Source: Nostoc sp. ATCC 53789 (lineage in GTDB: Bacteria; Cyanobacteriota; Cyanobacteriia; Cyanobacteriales; Nostocaceae). Taken from it: a DNA stretch of 64,000 nucleotides. The translations under genes and the position numbers were made by a program. Shown here one piece after another: positions 16,587-25,033 of the stretch. A model generated the notes under the pieces. That model made no database searches and was not told where the DNA came from. It worked only from the letters and a program-made list of their open reading frames with translations. Location: positions 248,001 to 312,000 of the forward strand of contig NZ_CP046703.1 of the NCBI RefSeq assembly GCF_009873495.1. The letters run 5' to 3'. Positions within the stretch are counted from its first letter, which is position 1; every line of letters starts with the position of its first letter.

Positions 16587-17474
16587 CTAGAAATTTCTAA
16601 AATCAATCATTGTCTGACGATAAGCATCTGGTAAACCTGTATCAAAACAGTTACCTTTAACAATATATCCTGTCATTCCCTCTTCCTTACGCAATCTTTC
16701 CAGACAGGATGTTAACTGAAATTCACCTCGTTCTTGAAAATTTTGCTTGATGTGTTCTGCTAGAAAGTCAAAAATTTTCGGCGTAAGTAAATATAAGCCA
16801 AATATACCTAAAAAATCATTTTCTGACATTCCCTCTACACGCAAATGTTGTTGTGCATACTCAATAGTAGGTTTTTCATAGAGTTGTGTGACTGATAAAA
16901 TCGAGTTTAACTCTTGCCAAACTCCTGTAACACAACCAGCTTTATGAATAATTTCTGCTGGCATTGTAGTTAAACCAACAACGCTTTGATTAACTTGTTC
17001 GTAAGTACCTAAAACTTGACTAGCACAAGATTTTTCAATATCAGATGTATAAATGTGGTCGCCCAACATTAACAGAAATGGCTCATCTTTTATCCAATCT
17101 TTAGCACAAAATACCGCATGACCATAACCTAATTGTTCCTCTTGCAATAGGATGGTGACTTTGCTACCTAAATCTTCGAGATATCGGCTATATTCTTTAT
17201 TTTGCGGTGAAAGTTTATCTAAAAGTTCTTTTTTGGGTGGATTCTTCAATAAATCTGCAAATATTTTTTTGTCATCGGGCTGCACCACGATCCCGACTTC
17301 TGTAATTCCAGCACTAATTGCTTCTTCAATAATTGCGAGAATGACAGGTTTTGCCCTCCCATCTCGATCAATAATCGGGAAAAGTTCTTTTTTCACAACC
17401 TTAGTCGCTGGAAACAACCGAGTCCCAAAACCAGCTACCGGAATTACAGCTTTTCTAACTTGATTTTTCTGCAT
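16587..17474 (-). CDS. galU: UTP-glucose-1-phosphate uridylyltransferase
   Basis: Makes UDP-glucose from UTP and glucose-1-phosphate for glycolipid, exopolysaccharide and sucrose synthesis in the cytoplasm. The chosen ATG at 17474 (MQKNQVRKAVIPVAGFGTRL) gives 295 residues, the usual GalU length; the frame stays open for 53 more codons upstream, but that part is repeat-derived and overlaps hemW. Visible motifs are the nucleotide-binding VIPVAGFGTRLFPATK, the KELFPIIDRDGRAKP segment, EEQLGYGHAVFCAKDW, MLGDHIY, GIFGLYLLTP, GEFQLTS and GNCFDTGLPDAY. All match GalU-type NTP transferases. hemW ends 94 bp upstream on the same strand, so co-transcription is possible, although a dispersed repeat lies between them. 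Confidence 0.92.
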   Translation of the reverse strand: MQKNQVRKAVIPVAGFGTRLFPATKVVKKELFPIIDRDGRAKPVILAIIEEAISAGITEVGIVVQPDDKKIFADLLKNPPKKELLDKLSPQNKEYSRYLEDLGSKVTILLQEEQLGYGHAVFCAKDWIKDEPFLLMLGDHIYTSDIEKSCASQVLGTYEQVNQSVVGLTTMPAEIIHKAGCVTGVWQELNSILSVTQLYEKPTIEYAQQHLRVEGMSENDFLGIFGLYLLTPKIFDFLAEHIKQNFQERGEFQLTSCLERLRKEEGMTGYIVKGNCFDTGLPDAYRQTMIDFRNF

Positions 17475-17519
17475 AAGCTTCCCCTCTCCTCCTCTCTCTG
17501 CGGACTCTGCGCGGCAGTC

Positions 17520-17541
17520 GCTCATGGGGGAAACCCCCAAG
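17520..17541. repeat. GGGGG-AAA-CCCCC palindrome repeat
   Basis: GCTCATGGGGGAAACCCCC followed by AAG sits between hemW and galU. Its inverted relative lies at 49588-49609, inside the small element after sigC. The match covers at least 19 of 22 bases. Confidence 0.65.
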
Positions 17542-17568
17542 ACCGCGCTGCCTTGCCTCTGCGGTTCG

Positions 17569-18750
17569 TCACCCCAACTTCTCAAACAACTCCGCCAACA
17601 CCACATTAGAAAACAAAAACCCTTGGGGATCAATCAAACGCAACCTTCCCTCTGTAACTTCTACCCAACCTTTATCAAAATACCCTTGCAAACACCTGCA
17701 AACTTCCTCCACCTTCTCTTCGCCAAACGCCTCCGCCAACGCCGCCAAACTTAAACCCTCCGCCAAACGCAACCCCAACATTAACGTTTCTAACAATACT
17801 TCCTTTGGGGGGGTAACATCACAATCAATTACACCGCCAGCTTGTACCCACTGGTAATACTCCCTAGTCTTACGCGGACGAGTGAAGCGTTTCCCGTCAA
17901 CATAACTCGCCGCACCCATACCAAAGCCGTAGTAAGGGCGGTTTTCCCAATAAACTCGATTATGCTGACATTGATGCTTAGGTTGAGCATAATTAGAAAT
18001 TTCATAATGCTCATAACCAGCACCAGTCAAAGCCTGCTGCGCCATCTGGTACATTTTGACTGTGGCTTCATCCGTAGGCAAAGGAGTATCACCTGGTTTG
18101 TAGTAACGACCAAAGGCTGTACCTGGTTCGATGGTAAGATCGTATATGGAAATGTGAGTGGGTATAAGTTCTACCGCTTTAGTTAGAGAATCCTGCCATT
18201 GATCCAAAGACTGATGCGGCAACCCAGAAATTAAGTCTAAGCTAAATTCGGGAATCTCGACTTGGTGGATTAACTCCACAGCTGCGAAAATATCTTCAAC
18301 TGAGTGCGATCGCCCCGCCCTTTGCAATAATTCTTTTTGAAAGGCTTGTACACCCAAACTTACCCGGTTCACACCTGCACTGCGATAGCCTACTATATGT
18401 GCTAAATCAAAGGTACCTGGGTCAATTTCCATAGAAATCTCTGCCCCAGATGCAATACCAAAATGCTTCTCCAATTCTCCCACTATCCGTTGTAGCTGTT
18501 CTGTTGATAGCAGCGAAGGAGTACCACCACCGAAGAAAATTGTCTTTAGGGGTTGGTCAAAGGCTGGTGTAATGGCAATTTCTTGACATAGCACCTCAAC
18601 ATATTGGGAGATAGTACCAGATGTTTCGCCCCGCAAGCGATCGCCCACAACAGACACCGGGAAATCACAATAAAAGCATCGCCGTCTGCAAAAGGGAATA
18701 TGAACATAAGCAGAACTCGCAATTCCAGAAACACTAAATTTTTGACTCAT
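17569..18750 (-). CDS. hemW: HemW, radical SAM haem chaperone
   Basis: 393 residues. The radical SAM motif is at C21-C25-C28 in AYVHIPFCRRRCFYCDFPVS, followed by FFGGGTPSLLSTEQL, EISMEIDPGTFD, GVNRVSLGVQAFQKELLQRAGRSH and the C-terminal HemN-like domain (YEHYEISNYAQPKHQCQHN, GFGMGAASYVDG). The short length and the lack of the N-terminal substrate-binding extension of coproporphyrinogen dehydrogenase HemN place it with HemW. Proteins of that group bind haem and deliver it to target proteins; many genomes mislabel them as HemN. Frequent CT-rich repeats follow the stop codon. The start ATG is at 18750, with no credible alternative. Confidence 0.9.
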   Translation of the reverse strand: MSQKFSVSGIASSAYVHIPFCRRRCFYCDFPVSVVGDRLRGETSGTISQYVEVLCQEIAITPAFDQPLKTIFFGGGTPSLLSTEQLQRIVGELEKHFGIASGAEISMEIDPGTFDLAHIVGYRSAGVNRVSLGVQAFQKELLQRAGRSHSVEDIFAAVELIHQVEIPEFSLDLISGLPHQSLDQWQDSLTKAVELIPTHISIYDLTIEPGTAFGRYYKPGDTPLPTDEATVKMYQMAQQALTGAGYEHYEISNYAQPKHQCQHNRVYWENRPYYGFGMGAASYVDGKRFTRPRKTREYYQWVQAGGVIDCDVTPPKEVLLETLMLGLRLAEGLSLAALAEAFGEEKVEEVCRCLQGYFDKGWVEVTEGRLRLIDPQGFLFSNVVLAELFEKLG

Positions 18751-19155
18751 TTTGAGAAAATTTTTAAGTTAAGCCAACTGCGAATTAGAGACAATGAAAA
18801 TGAAGAAACAATTCAGGAGTCAGGAGTCAGGAGTCAGAATAATCGTAAAAGCAAGCGTGCAATAACTTCTTGATTTTATTAAAATTATTAAGTTTGGGTA
18901 TCAAAGTCTTCTTAATTCTGACTTCTGGATTCTGGATTCTGAATTCTTGCAAAATGAGCAGTTTATTTACAAATTTTTGTCGTTTTACAAAGAAACAATG
19001 AAAAATATTAAGATAAAAGCCTTTAGTTATAATAATTGCAGATATTGTCAGCCTAAACCCTTAGTGTAAGTCAATATTGATCAGTTTATCTTACCGATGA
19101 AATAAAAAATACTTAAGTTTCTCGGTGAACACAGTTGCAGGAAAACAACATAACC
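18751..19155. other. AT-rich intergenic region with inverted STRR arrays
   Basis: A CAGGAGT array (18816-18836, three units) and, 80 bases on, a TTCTGGA/TTCTGAA array (18917-18948) with partly complementary sequence. The remaining 200 bases to the next gene are AT-rich and probably hold the promoters of the diverging hemW and PIN-TRAM genes. No gene was found. Confidence 0.55.
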
Positions 19156-20232
19156 ATGCTTGACGCAATTATCATTTTCTCATTTATCCTGGCAGCTTCG
19201 GGAATAGGGTTCTACAGCACTGAACTACTACCCAATGGCACTCTCGATCAGGTAACGAATCTAGAAGCTTTACGCTTAGTTGTTGCCGTCTTTGCCGCTA
19301 TTATTGGTGGTGCGATCGGACTGAGTTTCCAGACGACATATCGCCGTCTAGAATCACAAGTCAAAGAAATGCCTCTGGAAGTGATCTTAACTCGTGCCAT
19401 TGGGTTAGTAATTGGCTTATTGCTAGCTAACCTCATGTTAGCCCCATTATTCTTACTACCCATCCCCGCGGATTTTGGATTTATTAAGCCACTTGTGGCA
19501 GTTGTCGGTAGTATTATCCTCTCCGTCACTGGCATGAATTTGGCAGACACCCACGGGCGAGGTTTATTGCGGTTCATTAATCCCAACACCGTCGAATCAA
19601 TGGTTGTGGAAGGAACGCTAAAACCAGCTAATACCAAAGTTTTAGACACCAGTTGCATTATCGATGGTCGCATTGAAGCGCTATTAGAAACAGGGTTTCT
19701 GGAAGGACAAATTCTCGTACCGCAATTTGTCTTGCAAGAACTCCAACAAGTAGCGGATGCTAGCAAAGATCAAAAGCGCGTGCGGGGAAGGAGAGGACTA
19801 GAAATTCTCAACCGTATTAAGGAAGAATATCCCGATCGCATTTTGATTAATGCAGTTGACTACGAAGATATCCCCACAGTGGATGCCAAGTTGGTACGCT
19901 TTGCCCAAGAAATTAGCGGTACATTGCTAACCAACGACTACAACTTGTCTAAAGTAGCCAGCGTTCAGAAAGTCCCTGTTTTGAATGTGAATGATTTAGT
20001 GAATGCCGTCCGTCCCAGTTATTTACCTGGCGACAACCTGGATTTAAAAATTCTCAAGGAAGGCAAAGAACCCAGTCAAGGTATTGGCTACCTAGATGAT
20101 GGCACGATGGTAGTAGTTGAAGAAGGCAGCAATTATGTGGGTGGTGAACTGCGAGTAGTAGTCACCAGTGCTTTGCAAACCACCGCAGGAAGAATGATTT
20201 TTGCCAAACCCCAAGCATCAGCATTGGCGTGA
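19156..20232 (+). CDS. PIN-TRAM domain membrane protein (COG4956, YacL-like)
   Basis: 358 residues from ATG 19156; a TTG at 19135 in the same frame is possible, but the family starts with a hydrophobic helix as here (MLDAIIIFSFILAASGIGFY). Four membrane segments span about residues 1-130. The PIN nuclease domain follows (VLDTSCIIDGRIEALLETGF, LVPQFVLQELQQVADA, RRGLEILNRI, LLTNDYNLSKVA) with the acidic residues of PIN active sites. The C-terminus is a TRAM RNA-binding domain (about 290-350, IGYLDDGTMVVVEEGSNYV). The layout suggests a membrane-anchored RNase. Relatives are widespread in Gram-positive and cyanobacterial genomes, with no defined substrate. Confidence 0.9.
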   Translation: MLDAIIIFSFILAASGIGFYSTELLPNGTLDQVTNLEALRLVVAVFAAIIGGAIGLSFQTTYRRLESQVKEMPLEVILTRAIGLVIGLLLANLMLAPLFLLPIPADFGFIKPLVAVVGSIILSVTGMNLADTHGRGLLRFINPNTVESMVVEGTLKPANTKVLDTSCIIDGRIEALLETGFLEGQILVPQFVLQELQQVADASKDQKRVRGRRGLEILNRIKEEYPDRILINAVDYEDIPTVDAKLVRFAQEISGTLLTNDYNLSKVASVQKVPVLNVNDLVNAVRPSYLPGDNLDLKILKEGKEPSQGIGYLDDGTMVVVEEGSNYVGGELRVVVTSALQTTAGRMIFAKPQASALA

Positions 20233-20296
20233 GGGAAATGTCTGGTGCAATTAAATATAAATTGTGCAATCGGTGCAGTCAACCTGCACCGATTAT

Positions 20297-21088
20297 TTAT
20301 TTTGAATCACCAGATTTGCTTACCTGCAAATACTGTAACTGCTCAATTGATAACCCTGTCAATCTTGCTATCTGTTCTAATGGCATACCAGTATTAAAAA
20401 GGTTACTTGCCACTTCAAGTAAAGCTTCAGCTTTCCCTTCAGCCTTCCCTTCAGCTTTTCCTTCTTGTAAAATATCTTGATAAATCACTGACTCGCGCAT
20501 AATGTCTGACCTCAAAACTCGTCTAATAACCTCTTTATCTAATACTAAACCAGCTAAAATAGCCGTGGAAGCGGCAATATTACTTTGAGTTCTTGATTCT
20601 GTAATACCGTTAATTTCACGCGCCACTTCATTTAGTATAACTTCTGGCTCAATTGTACTACTCAACACTGCCAAAGGTAAAAGTCCAGGTGTTATCAAAA
20701 ATACTTCGGTTGGTTGTTCCCAAAGTCTGATAACTGCAAATTCATGGCGTGTTCCAGCAATTGTAAATGTATTTTGTTGCACCAAATCCGAATTTGTCTG
20801 CTTGAGGTAAATTACAACTTGATGCATTGATTTGTGGGGAAAACGGCGATACACTCGCAATCGATAGTCAATCATCCGAAAAGGAATTTCCGCATCCACT
20901 TGGGTTTGAAATTCCAAATGCAAGATATTTTGCTCCGACTGTAGCAGAATTAAGGCATCAGCACGAATGGGTTCTAGAGATAATTCTTTTGGACTTAGTT
21001 CGGTTAAAGTAATGGGTTCGCCTAATAACCAAGTGGCGAAGTCGCTGGAGAAATTTTCAGCTAAAAATTTACAGATATTGTCAAACAT
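20297..21088 (-). CDS. Rpn-family (PD-(D/E)xK) recombination-promoting nuclease-like protein
   Basis: 263 residues. The N-terminal PD-(D/E)xK core has the acidic LEPIRADALILL, HLEFQTQVDAEIPFRMIDYR and LRVYRRFPHKSMHQVVIYLK, typical of the very large cyanobacterial group of Rpn/transposase_31-like proteins. The C-terminal part has three GKAE repeats (EGKAEGKAEGKAEALLE) that vary in number between relatives, then a small helical tail LTGLSIEQLQYLQV. Rpn proteins of E. coli are DNA endonucleases that raise recombination; the cyanobacterial versions are not characterised. The gene is convergent with the PIN-TRAM gene. Confidence 0.8.
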   Translation of the reverse strand: MFDNICKFLAENFSSDFATWLLGEPITLTELSPKELSLEPIRADALILLQSEQNILHLEFQTQVDAEIPFRMIDYRLRVYRRFPHKSMHQVVIYLKQTNSDLVQQNTFTIAGTRHEFAVIRLWEQPTEVFLITPGLLPLAVLSSTIEPEVILNEVAREINGITESRTQSNIAASTAILAGLVLDKEVIRRVLRSDIMRESVIYQDILQEGKAEGKAEGKAEALLEVASNLFNTGMPLEQIARLTGLSIEQLQYLQVSKSGDSK

Positions 21089-21160
21089 TTGAGAATGTTA
21101 CCAAATAGCTTGTTCATTTGCTATTTATCTGCAATTATTTAATCAAAAAATTTATATTTT

Positions 21161-21547
21161 CTAATTTTCATAAATTTCTAACGGCAAATTATCTGGATCT
21201 TTAAAAAAAGTGAATTTCTTACCTGTGATTTCGTCAATTCTGATATTCTCTGTTTCTACACCTTGGGAGTTTAAGTAAAAAACAGTTTCCTCAATATTAT
21301 CAACTTTAAAAGCAAGATGTCTTAATCCACAAGCCTCTGGACTACTAAATCGTTGCGGAGTATTGGGAAAAGAGAATAACTCTATCTGACCATTTTCCCC
21401 AACCTTTAAATCTAATTTATAAGAATTCCTTTCGGCACGAAAAGTCTCTTCAATAATCGAAAAGCCTAAAGTTTCGACATAAAAACTTTTGGAGCGATTG
21501 TAGTCAGAGCAAATAATAGCTATATGATGAATGTCAGTAATTTTCAT
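21161..21547 (-). CDS. VOC-superfamily (glyoxalase-like) metalloenzyme, YaeR type
   Basis: 128 residues from ATG 21547; seven more codons upstream (MYKNKIT) are less likely. It is a single VOC module: MKITDIHHIAIICSDYNRS, FYVETLGF, LDLKVGENGQIELFSFPN, CGLRHLAFKVDNIEE and FFKDPDNLPLEIYEN. The expected metal ligands, His near residue 8, Glu in IELF, His in LRHLAF and Glu in LEIYE, are all present. YaeR/SMU1112c-like proteins are small VOC enzymes with no assigned substrate, so a lyase or dioxygenase activity cannot be fixed. The length is normal for the group. It is followed by the Rpn-like gene 72 bp away on the same strand. Confidence 0.85.
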   Translation of the reverse strand: MKITDIHHIAIICSDYNRSKSFYVETLGFSIIEETFRAERNSYKLDLKVGENGQIELFSFPNTPQRFSSPEACGLRHLAFKVDNIEETVFYLNSQGVETENIRIDEITGKKFTFFKDPDNLPLEIYEN

Positions 21548-22093
21548 GGTAATTTTGTTTTTATACAATTATTAAGATGGTGTTTTCAGTCGTGCTACAG
21601 GCATATTACATTTTCTGAATTTGAGGTTAGACTTTGATCTTTTTGATTGATTTTACCTTTCTTTTCAAGAATAAGCTAGCCCTAACTTACTTGATAAAAA
21701 TCATTTTTTTGACATACATCTTAAGCAATCTTAATTCTCCACACTCTTGTGATGTCTACAACCAAGTTGTATGAATTTCTAGAATCACAGGGATAACTAT
21801 CTGTTTTATTCTCCCAGTTACTAGTACAGGGACGATGTTTTGGTAGTAGCAAGTCGTATTTAGTTAAGTTTTTAAACCCTTTGTTTCCTATTCAGTTACC
21901 GTTAAATTTTGTGGTTTTTCTCTCTCGTTAGCAGATAGAGAATACTACTAATAAAGGTGTTTATCTGGGCTTTAATAATCTTTACTTAATCTAAGCTTAA
22001 TTTTTGCTTAACTATTAAAAATAGATACTGGTAAAAGTAAAAAAACTGGCAATATTCCTCAATAAATACTGTCTTTTAAAATATAGAACTGAT
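21548..22093. other. AT-rich intergenic region, no gene seen
   Basis: 546 bases between divergent genes. There are long T and A runs and stops in every frame, with no strong hairpin and no recognised RNA. It probably holds the promoters of both neighbours. The phytase-like gene starts without a clear ribosome site (ATAGAACTGATATG). Confidence 0.45.
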
Positions 22094-23476
22094 ATGCTCA
22101 ACAAAAGTCTAATTTTGTCCTTGTTGGCGTTGTTTGCTGTGGCTCCTGCCGCCAATGCAGAGGTTAAATTAATTGCAATTGGGAGTCTAGATGGTAATAT
22201 TAGCGATCGCTCCAACAAAACATCTGCTCCCCTGGAAAATGGCGTTCCGGGAAACCTTTTGGGTGGTTTAGGGTCGGGACTAGCCTACGCTGGCTGTAAC
22301 ACCTTTATCGCTATCCCAGACCGAGGCCCAAATGCCGTGTCATACAACAGCGCTGTCAGTGACACAGCATCTTATATCAACCGCTTCCAAACTATCAAAG
22401 TGAAACTTGAACCAAGCAAACTTGGTTCAGCGTTACCCTTTACCCTTACCCCTTACTTAATTGACACGACCCTGCTATTCAGCAATGAGCCTCTTTACTA
22501 CGGGAATGGTGCGGGATTGGGGTTATGTAGTGGTGTCCCAGCTTTGAATACCAAGAATAAAAACTATTTCACTGGACGTTCAGACAACTTCAACCCCACC
22601 CAAATCTCGACATATCCCAACAATGCCCGTTTCGACCCTGAAGGGGTGCGTGTATCCAATAATGGCAAGGAGGTATTTATCTCTGATGAATATGGCCCCT
22701 ATGTATATCAATTTAACCGCAATACAGGTAAGCGGATTAGAGTCTTTAACCTACCTAGCAAGTTTGCAGTTAGCAACTTAAGTCCCGTTAGTGATACAGA
22801 AATCACTGGTAACACGTCTGGTAGGGTTGCTAACAAAGGTATGGAAGGACTTGCGATTACTCCCAACGGTAAGACTCTGATTGGTATTTTGCAAAGTCCA
22901 CTGCTCCAAGACGGTGGTACTAATGGGGCTTATACCAGAATCGTCAAAATTGACATAGAAACAGGTGCCACCCAGGAATACGCTTATCAGCTAGATAATA
23001 TTGGCACCTTAGCTAAACCCAAATATCCCACCGTCAGCGAGATTTTGGCAATCAGCGATCGCGAATTCTTAGTAGATGAACGCGATGGCAAGGGGTTTGG
23101 CGACGGCTCCAAGGCTGCCTTCAAGAAAATCTATCGGATCGATCTGACGAATGCTCAAGAAGTAAGCAATATCACTGGGGAAATCAACCTTGTTGGCAAG
23201 GCGGTTAGCAAAACCCTGTTCCTTGATGTGGTAACTGCGCTAACTCAAAACGGCATCAAAGAAGAGGACATTCCCGCCAAGCTTGAAGGTTTAGCCTTCG
23301 GAGAAGATGTGGTTATCAACCGCGTCAAAAAGCATACGTTATTTATCGCCAATGACAACGACTTCGTTGGTACTATAGCGCCGGGTATTGACAACCCAAA
23401 CAAATTTTTTGTCTTTGCGGTTGACAGTAACGATCTGCCGGGTTTTGTCCCGCAGAAGATCAAAGGGGAAGATTGA
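22094..23476 (+). CDS. Secreted esterase-like phytase family protein
   Basis: 460 residues. A signal peptide is plain (MLNKSLILSLLALFAVAPAA, cleavage near NAEVK), so the protein is periplasmic or secreted. The mature part matches the esterase-like activity of phytase domain: GLGSGLAYAGCNTFIAIPDR, NNARFDPEGVRVSNNGKEVF, ISDEYGPYVYQFNRNTGKRI, NKGMEGLAITPNGKTLIGIL and LEGLAFGEDV. The fold is a beta-propeller with repeated acidic PEG/EGL calcium-binding turns. The family is defined by resemblance to an alkaline phytase fragment, and its natural phosphoester substrate is uncertain; phosphate scavenging is an inference. A probable paralogous pattern of six blades is visible but not all are clear. 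The gene stands alone. Confidence 0.85.
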   Translation: MLNKSLILSLLALFAVAPAANAEVKLIAIGSLDGNISDRSNKTSAPLENGVPGNLLGGLGSGLAYAGCNTFIAIPDRGPNAVSYNSAVSDTASYINRFQTIKVKLEPSKLGSALPFTLTPYLIDTTLLFSNEPLYYGNGAGLGLCSGVPALNTKNKNYFTGRSDNFNPTQISTYPNNARFDPEGVRVSNNGKEVFISDEYGPYVYQFNRNTGKRIRVFNLPSKFAVSNLSPVSDTEITGNTSGRVANKGMEGLAITPNGKTLIGILQSPLLQDGGTNGAYTRIVKIDIETGATQEYAYQLDNIGTLAKPKYPTVSEILAISDREFLVDERDGKGFGDGSKAAFKKIYRIDLTNAQEVSNITGEINLVGKAVSKTLFLDVVTALTQNGIKEEDIPAKLEGLAFGEDVVINRVKKHTLFIANDNDFVGTIAPGIDNPNKFFVFAVDSNDLPGFVPQKIKGED

Positions 23477-23690
23477 TATTCAGTTCGGTTGATATTTAAT
23501 TATTAGAAACTGTTAGAGTAGGCAAAGTGCCCGCTCTAATAGCTACCGAAAAAGTCAGAAAGTATGAGGCAGAAGGCAGGAAATTCATAATCAAAAGCGA
23601 TTAATATAGTTTATTTAAGTAAGTCACGCATTCATTTCGGTGTATCGTTGAGTCGAAAATTATATGCGGCGGTTCATCTCAATCGGAAAT

Positions 23691-23719
23691 GTTGGGTTTC
23701 GTTCCTCAACCTAACCTAC
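23691..23719. repeat. GTTGGGTTTCGTTCCTCAAC repeat
   Basis: A short imperfect inverted repeat (GTTGGGTT and AACCTAAC) that I recognise as a common dispersed sequence in Nostoc-type genomes. It lies 33 bp after the end of the minus-strand VWA gene. No T run follows. Confidence 0.5.
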
Positions 23720-23752
23720 GCAGTTTAAGGTTTTGGCGCTACTGGATTTATA

Positions 23753-25033
23753 CTATTCCTGTAAAACGGTTTTTGACACAATCCTAGTTTTCTTCAAGTC
23801 TGCTTCCGAAAGTTCTTCTCCAGCTTGTAGGCGAGTGGCGGAACTTTGCAACACTGTCGCCGCCCCTTTATCTCCGATTTGCAAAGCGGTTTTAGCAGCC
23901 GTTTGTAGCATTGTAGCTGCACCAGTGCGATCGCCTTGTAGCAATTTCGCCTCGGCTAACTGGGTTTGGCGATACTTCGCTAATGCCAAAATAGACTGCT
24001 GCACCTGGGGATTAGAATCTGGTTGATATGTCCGCACCACATCTGCATACACCGGCACCAGGGAGGAAAGTAAGCCTTCTTGATTAACTAACGGGTCATC
24101 ATAGCGAATTTGCAGATGCCCGATCGTTTGTTTCCCCTCTGGCAATTGTCCCAGATAAATGTTTGCCAAAACTACCCTTTCTACATCCTGCATCAAATCT
24201 CCCAAACGTACAGCAAAGCTACCATCAGCTTCTCGTTCCACTGGTAACTCGATTGTGTCTGGGGCAACTTGGGCAATGGGTTTCAATTCTGCTAATCGGA
24301 CATTTGGCACTAGAGATAACAGCAAGTAGGCATTAGTTAGCCCAATTGACTGAATCCTTCCAAAGAGTCGGCTAAATTGCTCCACAGCTTGTTCAGGATG
24401 TTCAATATGAGCTAGAGTACCACCACCGACATCGGCTATTTTTTCTAGCAAATCTTGATTCCAGCTATTGCCAAATCCGAAAGTGTTGATAGTTAGGTTC
24501 AGTTTGGCAGCTTTTTGCGCCAGTTTGAGACAGCGCTTATTGTCATCTCGCCCAATATCCCACTTCCAAATCCGCAAACTGCTTTCACCATGCCCATCCG
24601 TCAGCAGAAACGCCTGGGAAACTGCTCCTCTTGTGCCCTTCATCAGTTCTGTAATTCCCAATTCCAAACCCTCGGCGATCGCAGTGCCGCCACTAGCGCT
24701 GAGTTTGCTTTTGATTTGAGATTTAATGCTTTCGGGGTCTTCGATCGCTTGGTTGGGGATAATGACTTCCGCAGAACCGGAAAAAGCCACAACTGAAATG
24801 CGATCGCCAACTTTCAACCGATCTATTAATCCTTCCACTGCCTGAATCACCGTTTTAATCGGTTGTCCGTGCATAGAACCACTTCTATCCAGAATCAGGC
24901 AGAGGTTAAGGGGAAGATTTTGGTCAAACTCGCCAGCGATCGCAAAAATCGTCATTGCTAGTTGACGTTGGCTACTTGTTTGAGCCAGATCAACATTATT
25001 GTCATTTAACGCCGAGAGCAATTTAACTTTCAT
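23753..25033 (-). CDS. VWA-domain protein, paralog A
   Basis: 426 residues, no signal peptide. The VWA domain occupies about 40-215 with an intact MIDAS: D49-x-S51-x-S53 in LILDRSGSMHG, the Thr of SGGTAIAEGL and the Asp of FLLTDGHGES. A region of beta-strands follows (LTNAYLLLSLVPNVRLAEL, LANIYLGQLPEGKQ) and then a helical C-terminus rich in Ala/Gln (LAKYRQTQLAEAKLLQGDRT). It is very similar to the next gene along its full length, and the two reading frames overlap by 4 bp (ATGA), so they are a translationally coupled tandem duplication. Compared with its partner it has about 11 extra residues after the MIDAS Asp (SSLRIWKWDIG). VWA proteins of this soluble type bind partner proteins through a metal ion; the partner is unknown. 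Confidence 0.85.
   Translation of the reverse strand: MKVKLLSALNDNNVDLAQTSSQRQLAMTIFAIAGEFDQNLPLNLCLILDRSGSMHGQPIKTVIQAVEGLIDRLKVGDRISVVAFSGSAEVIIPNQAIEDPESIKSQIKSKLSASGGTAIAEGLELGITELMKGTRGAVSQAFLLTDGHGESSLRIWKWDIGRDDNKRCLKLAQKAAKLNLTINTFGFGNSWNQDLLEKIADVGGGTLAHIEHPEQAVEQFSRLFGRIQSIGLTNAYLLLSLVPNVRLAELKPIAQVAPDTIELPVEREADGSFAVRLGDLMQDVERVVLANIYLGQLPEGKQTIGHLQIRYDDPLVNQEGLLSSLVPVYADVVRTYQPDSNPQVQQSILALAKYRQTQLAEAKLLQGDRTGAATMLQTAAKTALQIGDKGAATVLQSSATRLQAGEELSEADLKKTRIVSKTVLQE

Noticed and set aside
17475..17633. Upstream extension of the galU frame by 53 codons
   Set aside because: The extension overlaps hemW and the repeat region; the family starts at MQKNQVRKAVIPVAG.
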